A stretch of DNA of 5,754 nt, taken from Methanobacteriota archaeon. Lineage in GTDB: Archaea; Thermoplasmatota; Poseidoniia; Poseidoniales; Poseidoniaceae. Positions 1 through 5,754 of the stretch are shown piece by piece; position 1 is the first letter of the stretch, and every line of letters starts with the position of its first letter. The translations under genes were made by a program, and so were the position numbers. Under the pieces are notes generated by a model that did no database searches, had not been told where the DNA came from, and was given only the letters and a program-made list of their open reading frames with translations. Where the stretch lies: NCBI GenBank assembly GCA_002726845.1, contig PBSP01000028.1, forward strand, positions 1 to 5,754. Direction: 5' to 3'.

Positions 1-86
1 GCTAAAATCAACGACTGCTTAGCATCGGACTTAATCGCCTGTTGTTGGGCTTCGTTTAAACTTTCAAGTATATGATTAGCATCCAT
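1..86 (-). CDS. uvrD: UvrD/Rep-type DNA helicase, N-terminal fragment (partial)
   Basis: This is the start of a superfamily 1A 3'-5' DNA helicase. UvrD (helicase II) unwinds DNA in nucleotide excision repair and methyl-directed mismatch repair. The 28 visible residues begin MDANHILESLNEAQQQAI and end KQSLIL, where the window stops. The order Met-Asp, hydrophobic-Leu-x-x-Leu-Asn, a Gln-rich stretch with Gln-x-x-Ala-Ile, then a hydrophobic strand matches the UvrD/PcrA/Rep N-terminus (E. coli UvrD begins MDVSYLLDSLNDKQREAV). That segment carries the Q-motif and leads into Walker A, which would lie just past the left edge. The ATG at 86-84 is chosen because it aligns with the UvrD start. No Shine-Dalgarno sequence is seen; the ATG is preceded by an A-rich run on the coding strand. 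It is divergent from the oxidase-like gene. Rep or PcrA paralogues cannot be excluded from 28 residues, but the MD start favours UvrD. Confidence 0.85.
   Translation of the reverse strand, partial: MDANHILESLNEAQQQAIKSDAKQSLIL
71..76 (+). promoter_or_regulatory. Candidate -10 element for the oxidase-like gene
   Basis: TATGAT matches the sigma-70 -10 consensus at five of six positions and lies inside the helicase coding start. Transcription would begin near base 83, giving a leader of about 36 bases to the ATG at 119. No convincing -35 hexamer is found at 16-18 bp spacing; the nearest TTG-rich stretch, around 42-50, is too far upstream. This is a by-eye match only. Confidence 0.2.
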
Positions 87-115
87 TTTTTTTGATGTTG
101 GGCTACACTACCACC

Positions 116-121
116 ATTATG
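116..121 (-). promoter_or_regulatory. Candidate -10 element for the helicase gene
   Basis: On the minus strand this reads CATAAT, five of six positions of the sigma-70 -10 consensus. Transcription would start near base 109 and give a leader of about 23 bases before the helicase ATG. It overlaps the preferred start codon of the oxidase-like gene. No good -35 is visible at 16-18 bp spacing, so the call is weak. Confidence 0.2.
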
Positions 122-712
122 CAGGACTTACCTTCGCACTACGATTCGCTTGAGCAGACGTTGCAATCTGCTGAGTCTATTTTAGAAGATGCCATCCGGA
201 ACGCCAAAAATTTGTTTCACACGCCGGTCATCTCCAGTCATTCTGCGAAAGGCATTCAAACCCGTACTGTTGTGCTGCGTGATTTTATCCAAGATTCCAG
301 AATCATTCGGTTTCATACCGATTTGCGCTCACCCAAAGTTGCGGAGTTGCAAGCCAATCCAGCAGCGACAATGCAAGGCTACGACCCCAGCATAAAAATT
401 CAATTAAGGATGCTTGGTTCTGCTGAAGTGCATCATCAAGATGCGGTCACCGAAGCTGCTTGGGCGGAAACCAGAGAAATGTCTAAAGAATGTTACTCGG
501 TCGCCGATGCACCAGGATTATCGATAGACGATCCAAATGCCTTTGATATCGACGCGAAAAATTTAGATTTGGAATTAGGCTACGCTAATTTTTGCGTGGT
601 GCTCTTTCAATTTGATTCCCTAGAATTTCTACATTTAAAGGGAAGTGGTCACAGGCGCGCAAAACACGTTTGGCAAAATGATGCTTTGTCTTCAAGTTGG
701 CTAATTCCTTAG
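119..712 (+). CDS. Pyridoxamine 5'-phosphate oxidase-like FMN-binding protein (Alr4036-type)
   Basis: A 197-residue flavin-binding split-barrel protein, probably cytoplasmic. Visible landmarks are an N-terminal helical segment (DSLEQTLQSAESILEDAI, residues 9-26), the strand RTVVLR at 49-54, which corresponds to the FMN-phosphate-contacting strand of the family, and FHTDLRSPK at 65-73, the counterpart of the FYTNxxSRK segment of PdxH. The strand KIQLRMLGSAEV follows at 93-104. The Arg-rich C-terminus, GHRRAKHVW at 177-185 then SWLIP, is in the usual family position. The canonical PdxH C-terminal motif RLHDR is absent, so this is better called a PdxH-like oxidase of unknown substrate than the vitamin B6 enzyme itself. 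The start is uncertain. ATG 119 gives the family-like beginning MQDLPSHYDSLEQ, while in-frame ATG 95 or TTG 92 would add eight or nine residues (GYTTTI and neighbours) that look non-homologous. None has a clear ribosome binding site. The gene is divergent from the helicase and convergent with the large surface-protein gene, overlapping it by 4 bp at the stop codons. Confidence 0.85.
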   Translation: MQDLPSHYDSLEQTLQSAESILEDAIRNAKNLFHTPVISSHSAKGIQTRTVVLRDFIQDSRIIRFHTDLRSPKVAELQANPAATMQGYDPSIKIQLRMLGSAEVHHQDAVTEAAWAETREMSKECYSVADAPGLSIDDPNAFDIDAKNLDLELGYANFCVVLFQFDSLEFLHLKGSGHRRAKHVWQNDALSSSWLIP

Positions 713-1287
713 TCGATCAAATACACTCCTTCTGCCACATAAAAATCATTTTCCCCTGAGCTACTTGAACTACTTGTTTTATATAAATGAACATTTACTT
801 GGCCTCCGCTCTCATCCACATTGTTACCACCGTAAAGCGCGCCAACCAAACTAGCTCCTCCAGACCAACCATTTGATATAGATGTTGTGGAGTTACCTGA
901 ATACGTATTGCCTGATCCGTTTATCGCTATATTAAAAGACGCAAAGCCAGCATTATTCACAATTGCATTGGAATGATCAAAACCGCTAAAGGCTATATTT
1001 CCAGTATACGAACCAGAGCCCCAGTTGAAGGATGCATCAACGTTGGCAGTGGTTACGTACTTTTGCGTTCTATCACTGGATAATGTTTCCGCGTATCTGG
1101 AAGCTACCCTAAAAACGGCAGCCCCTTTCATAGAAGCCGTGCCTGAGGATGGAATTTCACTTTGATCAACTAATTCTCCTGCAACCCAAGTTCCTAAATG
1201 AACTTGTGCTTGGTTGTCTGCAGACTGCGTATTATCGTCGATGATATCGTTGGCTCCCATAGCCCATAATCCCCAAGTTGAATAATC
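709..1287 (-). other. C-terminal TbpB-like beta-barrel domain (putative Slam/type XI secretion determinant)
   Basis: Residues 1490-1681 carry the features of the small eight-stranded barrel that ends transferrin-binding-protein-B-like and haemophilin-like cargo. These are an entry STWGLWAMG, then GTWVAGELV, the Gly-rich strand GTASMKGAAVFRV, a hairpin pair VDASFNWGSGSYTGNIAFSG, then FASFNIAINGSGNTYSG. Next come the hallmark SLVGALYGGNNVDESGGQVN and the closing strand YVAEGVYLID. In known cargo, the barrel is the part recognised by the Slam outer-membrane translocon. A Ser-rich loop (six Ser in a row) precedes the last strand. The resemblance is judged by eye; no Slam gene is in the window. 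Confidence 0.6.
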
Positions 1288-4200
1288 AGTGTTTGGCATT
1301 TCTCTAGCAGTTGCGGCTCCACTGCCGAGCGAGCTATCGTCGCTGCCGTCATCAAAGAGATTTCTTTGTTTTTCTTCAAAGGTGTTATAGGAAACCATTA
1401 CTCCAGCTAGGTTACCAAGACCTCCCGATGATCCATCAATTTGAGCTCCGTCATCTTGAATCTCCGCACCAAAAACCTCATGAGAAAAATATGCAGATTT
1501 TGAAGCAGTGTTATCTGCGTCACCAAATTTTAATGTGATCGTTTTGTCATTAAGATTTGAAATGGTGTAACCGTTTTGTGCCCAACCTGAAGTAAAATTA
1601 TTTGATGGAAAAGCGGCCACTTTCATCGGCGCTATAATCTGGACATCATCGTTGGTGCTGTCAAAAGTAAAGGTAGCTAATGTACTGCTAGGTCTCAGAG
1701 AACTCATCGGAATCGTATTGGTCCCGGAAACATAAAATTCTAAGATACCTGAAAAAAATCCGCTGTAACTGGTTGCCGTCGAAGCATAAAAATCTGTACT
1801 GCGGAAATCCGATAAACTTTTGTAGTCTGATTTAGTAATGGCGCTAGTGTTTGCAACCAGATTATTCCTTCTGGAATAATCCATTCCATCTCGATCGTAA
1901 GTTGAATTTATTAGACTGGTTCTTGTGTCGGGTTCTTGATCGTAAAAGAGACGTACATAGTTATGTATCCTCACGCCGTCTCTGACATTGGCATTATTGA
2001 GCCAATCAACTTTTTCGGGGTCGCCCGAACCCATCAGCCAGACTTGGGTTGCATAGGAAGATTCCAGCGCGCTCGTATCGTTGCCACAGGTTAGTTCATG
2101 GCAAAGGGAGAAGTTACTGAGTGTCTGATTACTTGTTGAGAGATAACTCTGACCAACCTTGTAAGTTTCAAGCCAAGTAACTGGATCTCTGACCATCATT
2201 GCTAACTCGGTATCGTTTGGTGGCGCTGATGTATCAAAGGTAGTGACAACGGCTCCGTACATTCTGCAATCTGTCTGATCGCTGCAGCTAAGAAAATACA
2301 TATCTCCAGTTCCGCTTAACAAAGAATTGCCTAAGTTATTATGTTGAGTGTAACTCCACGATCCATTTGGGGTAGAGACCGCTCCAGTGGACATATTGAC
2401 AATTTTGACTGTGAATAAACTGCTCGCATCGCAATTGTTGCCGCAAGAACCGCCAACGTATTCAAAGATAAATCCATAATCGTTATCTACAGATAGTTGA
2501 TTGTCAGAAGCAGTGAACGTGAAGCCTTTATTGTGTGCTTGATGCCATGCGGTTAAATCTAAGTAACCACTGGAATTTACTTTCAAGGTCCATTGATAAG
2601 TAGCTTGGTTTTGATACCAAATGGTTGTATTAAGATTCGGCACTCTAGCAGAAACAGCAATGATATGAGGGGTGGTCCGCATAGCAGCAGAATAATTAAG
2701 ACTTGTTTTATCAAAATACAAAGACCAACCCTGGTTGTTCCAAGGACCGTAATAAGAATCTGTGATCGGAGCGCCGTTGATAGCGTTTGAAGTGGATGAA
2801 GCTATACGCTGCGAAATCATCATTTGATTCATTGGAGGTGCTGTAATAAAAGGCGAAGTGTCTCTGTTTCCATCCATGAGGACGCCTAGGGTCATATCAG
2901 ATTTTTTATACGGATCGGAATTGGTCATCATCATCCCTATCGGGCGATTGGAAGCACCTGACTCCCATTGAGCTTCTGAGGCAAACAAACAACCTGAATT
3001 AAATGAACTGACGCATTCCATTGGGATGTAGCCGCTCATTATTTTATTTAAATTATCCGTAATATTTTCATCCATAGTGTTCCATTCGTGAGAGAAGTAA
3101 GTCCCGCCAGAGAATGCATAGCCGGTATCGCCAGCGGAATATCTCGTAGTGTCAGAACTTCTTTTATCCAAAGTACCAATCGATACGCTAAAAAAAGTTT
3201 GTTGATGCTCTCGTAGTCCGTCGTCGGCCATACCTTTATAGCCATCATCACATTGGACTTGGGTATTAAAGCAATCTTGAAGAAGAAATTGAGCGTGTAT
3301 CCCTACGCCTTTACCGTTAGGGTTTAACACCTGATACCAAAGCGAACTTCCAAGATTCAGATCGTCTTGTACCCACCTATCCTCATTATAGAAGGCCTGA
3401 AAACGACCGCCTTTGATATCAGCACCGTTGCCGGAAGAATCTGGATCCTCTAAAGCTTGTTCCATCCATTTGTATTCTCTGTATTTATTCCCGCTTCCGC
3501 ATTCGCTGGACACGGATACAGAAAGGCCTAACGCTTCACAATAATCCATAGATTCAGAAAAACGCCCGCCGTGATGGCTTCTTCGATACTGTCTATCCAA
3601 TGCGCTATCAACACTAGTATTTACAACCGGCACAAAATTTGGATAAAAGTAATGAGAATTAGAAGAATTGGAGGCTTGGGCATCGGTTACCTCTATGGGG
3701 ATGGGCGCGAAAGCTACCACGCGTTTGGTGGTGCCGTTATTGGTGAAGGCATTGAATTGTGAATCGGTGTAGGCTTCCGTGCCAATATTAATTTGGTCTT
3801 CGTAAGTGGTGTAAGTAGTTTGGGTTCGATCCAAAGCACCGTTGATCAATTTTACTACTATATCTTCGTTACTTTGTGCAGTATGGTGGCTATTTCCATA
3901 GCCGAAAATACTGTGGCTGTCGCCTATTATGAAGAGGTCCGCCTTAATGCCAGAATCTAGATCATCGTTGTTAAAATAGGCTGCTGTGCAAGGCTCCGAA
4001 AAACCAGTGCCCAAATGCGAGTTTGAACCACAAAACATCGGTATTCCGTTGGTAACCGATGTGATTCCTTTCCCAGGAGAATTCACTCCTAATCTAATGT
4101 TGTTGAAAAAGCGATGGAGTTGATCGTTCGCGAGAGTTCCACCCATTGATCGCCAACCCCCTGACCCTGAATGATTGGAATTGTTCACCGTGAAAGCACC

Positions 4201-5754
4201 ACCGATACCTTCTACCCAAAATTGTGTGCCCAAAGTCACATAGTGACCTGATGCTGCGTGACTCTCAGAATAAATTTTTATGTAAAGGATTGAGGAATCA
4301 AGCTTCATCCAATCTACAAACTCATCTCTATCATTTTGGTGTTCTGCGAAAGAGCGATAATAATAATCGGTATCAACGATAATGTTGTATTGCGAGAGAT
4401 TGCTGATGTCCTCAAGTTGATCGTAGCTAGTTGGTGCTAATGCAGTAACCGAAATATCCTCTAATCCATTCCCTGCCTGAGTGAGTTGGTTGGAGCAATA
4501 CTGATAATTCATTCCAATGCATAAAAGTTTGATGGAGCTCCAATCGTGGATTTTCGGCTGAGTTAAGGGCCAATGCGTCGTGGAAACTGCTGCTTTATCC
4601 GTCATCATCCACCAAAAAGGATATTTAGCGCTACCAATGCTATCTCGAGAAAAATAGGCTCCGGCGTTGATAACCTCGTCTTCATCGTAATTAATATCGT
4701 TCGGCGTGCCCATATCCGTGTCGTGCCAAATAAATTTAGCTTCGTCGTTGCTGGTTTCGAAATTACTTTGACTTGGCGTATAAAATAGTTTGCCGTAAGT
4801 ACAGCCTGAATCACAAATTGGAATTTTGTAATTAAAATCAAGCCTGTCGTAAGTGATTGAAGCACCGTACTGGCCATCGCCATCTACGAGAGATACGAAA
4901 TAGCCAAAAGTATTAGCTAAAAGCCCTTCTTTATTATTAGCCGCAGCCTGATCTGCTTTTAACCCCTGCTCTTCCTGCATATTGGTATTGGGAGAAGCAG
5001 TTTGTAGCCATGCTCCAGTGGTCGAAACACTGCCGCTGTGATTAGGGTTGTATCGAATTCCTAAGGATTCAAAATCCTCAACGTTTTGTACCGGCACCGT
5101 TACGGTGGTGGACGTTGTTTGACCGCCTAGGCTGGCTGTCAAAGTTAGATCGTAAGATTTCGCCGTTTCGAAATCCAAAGCAGCTGCTGTGGTGATGGCA
5201 CCCGTTGAAGAATTAACTGTAAATTTACCTGCTCCGTTACCGGCAGTAATGCTGTAAGTCGGTGAGCCGTCTGCTTCGATGCTCGAGACGCTCGAGACAG
5301 CAGTGCCAACGCTGGCAGATTCTGAAAATGAAGAGCTTGCTAAAGCAGCCACCAAAGAACCAAAGCTCACATCGCTTAGAGATAACGAAAAGGTGTTTGA
5401 GGTGGTGCTCGATCCGTCGGTAACGCTCACCGTGAAAGAGTGCGAGGTCTTAACTTCGTAGTCCAAGGCATTTGCCAAGGTGACTTCTCCGGTTGATGAA
5501 TTGATAGCAAATTTATTATCAGGATCGGAGAGCGAATAAGTCAAAGTTCCTTCTGCACCGCTGACGCTGGAATTAAGAATGACCGTGCCGGTGCTGATGT
5601 TTTCGGCTTGTGTGCCAGAGACCAAACTCCCCGAATAACTAAATTCGGCTACGTTGCCCACGTTGATATTCAAGACGTCGGTTACTAAATTGGTGCCGTC
5701 TGAAACATTCAAATTAATTGAATAAGAGGTAGCCGTCTCATAATCTAATGCACT
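709..5754 (-). CDS. Giant cadherin-repeat surface protein with C-terminal TbpB-like barrel (C-terminal 1681 residues)
   Basis: The reading frame is open from the right edge to TAA at 711-709. The first 14 in-frame codons at the edge encode SALDYETATSYSIN, which completes a cadherin motif, so the start lies outside the window and the TTG at 5712 is internal. Numbering from the edge, residues 1-37 end one cadherin repeat and 38-129 and 130-227 are two more. Residues 228-404 are a linker rich in Asn, Asp and aromatics. Residues 405-644 resemble a glutamine-amidotransferase-like alpha/beta fold. Residues 645-1489 match no family I recognise and are rich in Asn, Ser, Thr, Asp, Tyr and Trp. Residues 1490-1681 look like the eight-stranded barrel of TbpB-like, Slam-exported proteins. 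Eighteen cysteines form nine close pairs between residues 314 and 1223, suggesting disulfides and an extracytoplasmic location. No LPXTG, PEP-CTERM or GlyGly-CTERM tail is present; the protein ends YVAEGVYLID. Adhesion or ligand binding is the likely role, but the ligand is unknown. The signal peptide would be outside the window. Confidence 0.85.
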   Translation of the reverse strand, partial: SALDYETATSYSINLNVSDGTNLVTDVLNINVGNVAEFSYSGSLVSGTQAENISTGTVILNSSVSGAEGTLTYSLSDPDNKFAINSSTGEVTLANALDYEVKTSHSFTVSVTDGSSTTSNTFSLSLSDVSFGSLVAALASSSFSESASVGTAVSSVSSIEADGSPTYSITAGNGAGKFTVNSSTGAITTAAALDFETAKSYDLTLTASLGGQTTSTTVTVPVQNVEDFESLGIRYNPNHSGSVSTTGAWLQTASPNTNMQEEQGLKADQAAANNKEGLLANTFGYFVSLVDGDGQYGASITYDRLDFNYKIPICDSGCTYGKLFYTPSQSNFETSNDEAKFIWHDTDMGTPNDINYDEDEVINAGAYFSRDSIGSAKYPFWWMMTDKAAVSTTHWPLTQPKIHDWSSIKLLCIGMNYQYCSNQLTQAGNGLEDISVTALAPTSYDQLEDISNLSQYNIIVDTDYYYRSFAEHQNDRDEFVDWMKLDSSILYIKIYSESHAASGHYVTLGTQFWVEGIGGAFTVNNSNHSGSGGWRSMGGTLANDQLHRFFNNIRLGVNSPGKGITSVTNGIPMFCGSNSHLGTGFSEPCTAAYFNNDDLDSGIKADLFIIGDSHSIFGYGNSHHTAQSNEDIVVKLINGALDRTQTTYTTYEDQINIGTEAYTDSQFNAFTNNGTTKRVVAFAPIPIEVTDAQASNSSNSHYFYPNFVPVVNTSVDSALDRQYRRSHHGGRFSESMDYCEALGLSVSVSSECGSGNKYREYKWMEQALEDPDSSGNGADIKGGRFQAFYNEDRWVQDDLNLGSSLWYQVLNPNGKGVGIHAQFLLQDCFNTQVQCDDGYKGMADDGLREHQQTFFSVSIGTLDKRSSDTTRYSAGDTGYAFSGGTYFSHEWNTMDENITDNLNKIMSGYIPMECVSSFNSGCLFASEAQWESGASNRPIGMMMTNSDPYKKSDMTLGVLMDGNRDTSPFITAPPMNQMMISQRIASSTSNAINGAPITDSYYGPWNNQGWSLYFDKTSLNYSAAMRTTPHIIAVSARVPNLNTTIWYQNQATYQWTLKVNSSGYLDLTAWHQAHNKGFTFTASDNQLSVDNDYGFIFEYVGGSCGNNCDASSLFTVKIVNMSTGAVSTPNGSWSYTQHNNLGNSLLSGTGDMYFLSCSDQTDCRMYGAVVTTFDTSAPPNDTELAMMVRDPVTWLETYKVGQSYLSTSNQTLSNFSLCHELTCGNDTSALESSYATQVWLMGSGDPEKVDWLNNANVRDGVRIHNYVRLFYDQEPDTRTSLINSTYDRDGMDYSRRNNLVANTSAITKSDYKSLSDFRSTDFYASTATSYSGFFSGILEFYVSGTNTIPMSSLRPSSTLATFTFDSTNDDVQIIAPMKVAAFPSNNFTSGWAQNGYTISNLNDKTITLKFGDADNTASKSAYFSHEVFGAEIQDDGAQIDGSSGGLGNLAGVMVSYNTFEEKQRNLFDDGSDDSSLGSGAATAREMPNTDYSTWGLWAMGANDIIDDNTQSADNQAQVHLGTWVAGELVDQSEIPSSGTASMKGAAVFRVASRYAETLSSDRTQKYVTTANVDASFNWGSGSYTGNIAFSGFDHSNAIVNNAGFASFNIAINGSGNTYSGNSTTSISNGWSGGASLVGALYGGNNVDESGGQVNVHLYKTSSSSSSGENDFYVAEGVYLID
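1288..3822 (-). other. Unassigned central body of the large protein (about 845 residues)
   Basis: Residues 645-1489 match no family I recognise. Visible traits are high Asn/Ser/Thr/Asp, many Trp and Tyr, six of the nine cysteine pairs, and Met clusters such as IGMMMTNSD and PPMNQMMISQ. Alternating short strands, for example YQWTLKVNSSGYLDL and YGFIFEYVGG, suggest a beta-rich binding module or several lectin-like domains in series. There are no membrane segments and no low-complexity collapse, so it looks like a folded extracellular region. The part nearest the barrel (GLGNLAGVMVSYN and a Asp/Ser-rich stretch) may be a linker to it. Confidence 0.5.
3823..4542 (-). other. Region of the large protein resembling a glutamine-amidotransferase-like fold
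   Basis: Residues 405-644 of the visible protein show alternating strands and helices: SIKLLCIGM, then a variable loop, then YNIIVDTDYY, a helix with RDEFVDWMKLD, and the strand SILYIKIY. After a long insertion comes ADLFIIGDSHSIFGYGN, followed by NEDIVVKLINGALD. A hydrophobic strand ending in Gly-Asp-Ser, a Phe, then Asn and a helix resembles the closing strand of the GATase-like domains in GldG/DUF4350-type proteins, where the fold binds or scaffolds rather than catalyses. No Cys-His-Glu amidotransferase triad is evident. The assignment is from pattern only. Confidence 0.35.
5074..5754 (-). repeat. Cadherin-like repeats: one partial and two complete units
   Basis: This lies within the large surface protein. 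The complete units cover about 92 and 98 residues. Each has the bacterial cadherin signature Phe-hydrophobic-hydrophobic-Asn-Ser-Ser-Thr-Gly followed by Ala-Leu-Asp-Tyr/Phe-Glu: FAINSSTGEVTLANALDYE in the first and FTVNSSTGAITTAAALDFE in the second. The edge unit keeps only ALDYETATSYSINLNVSDG. Each is followed by a strand such as FTVSVTDG or LTLTASLGG. The usual DxNDN calcium linker is degenerate (SLSDV, VQNVEDF). Such repeats form rod-like, often calcium-binding stalks in bacterial adhesins. More units probably lie upstream, beyond the window. Confidence 0.85.
5281..5298 (-). repeat. 9-bp perfect tandem duplication inside a cadherin repeat
   Basis: The nine bases GCTCGAGAC occur twice in direct succession on the plus strand. 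On the coding strand this encodes Val-Ser-Ser twice (VSSVSS) in the second complete cadherin unit. The duplication keeps the frame. It could be a small slippage event or chance. Confidence 0.6.

Noticed and set aside
86..93. T8 run as a possible slippage site or terminator
   Set aside because: It lies before both start codons, so slippage would not shift either frame from the preferred starts, and there is no hairpin beside it.
759..778. Short near-repeat of CTACTTG bases as a regulatory repeat
   Set aside because: It is the Ser-codon run encoding six serines in the barrel loop and needs no other explanation.
709..780. Sorting signal at the end of the large protein
   Set aside because: No LPXTG, PEP-CTERM, GlyGly-CTERM or hydrophobic tail is present; the last residues complete a beta strand of the barrel.
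3892..3942. Gly-Asp-Ser in FIIGDSHSIFG as a GDSL/SGNH hydrolase nucleophile
   Set aside because: In SGNH hydrolases the GDS block is near the domain start and is followed by Gly and Asn blocks and a distal DxxH. Here it is near the end of the alpha/beta segment and those blocks are not seen.
4605..4883. Minus-strand open frame of 92 codons in a different frame
   Set aside because: It lies wholly within the large surface-protein gene, whose own frame shows clear protein-like sequence; the alternative product has no recognisable motif.
5279..5461. Plus-strand open frame of 60 codons opposite the cadherin repeats
   Set aside because: It is antisense to well-formed cadherin repeats, and its Glu/Leu-rich product is what the reverse complement of Ser/Thr-rich codons would give.

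Overview
The window holds three genes packed almost without spacing. They are the first 28 codons of a UvrD-type DNA helicase (minus strand, running off the left edge), a complete 197-residue FMN-binding protein of the pyridoxamine 5'-phosphate oxidase-like superfamily (plus strand), and the last 1681 codons of a very large cadherin-repeat surface protein (minus strand, running off the right edge). The large gene fills about 88% of the window. No RNA gene, insertion sequence, CRISPR array or origin is visible, and there is no stretch over 300 bases without a gene.

The organism is most likely a Gram-negative proteobacterium, probably an aquatic or marine gammaproteobacterium with moderate to low GC. 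This rests on the helicase N-terminus resembling proteobacterial UvrD, on cadherin-type adhesin repeats, and on a C-terminal barrel resembling the TbpB-like barrel of Slam/type XI secretion cargo. It is inferred from protein style, not from a database match.

Layout: bases 1-86 are the helicase start. Bases 87-118 are a very short divergent intergenic region with a run of eight T residues. Bases 119-712 are the oxidase-like protein, whose stop codon overlaps the stop of the large gene by 4 bp (709-712). Bases 709-5754 are the large gene, read leftward. In protein order it has the end of one cadherin repeat, two full cadherin-like repeats, a linker, a segment resembling a glutamine-amidotransferase-like fold, about 845 residues with no recognised domain, and a final beta-barrel of about 190 residues. 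The 18 cysteines all lie between the cadherin repeats and the barrel, in nine closely spaced pairs.

Helicase and oxidase are ordinary housekeeping-type genes with no evident link to the surface protein. The notable content is the large protein. It looks like a secreted, disulfide-stabilised adhesin or binding protein whose central body I cannot assign to a known family, and whose C-terminus suggests a specific export route.
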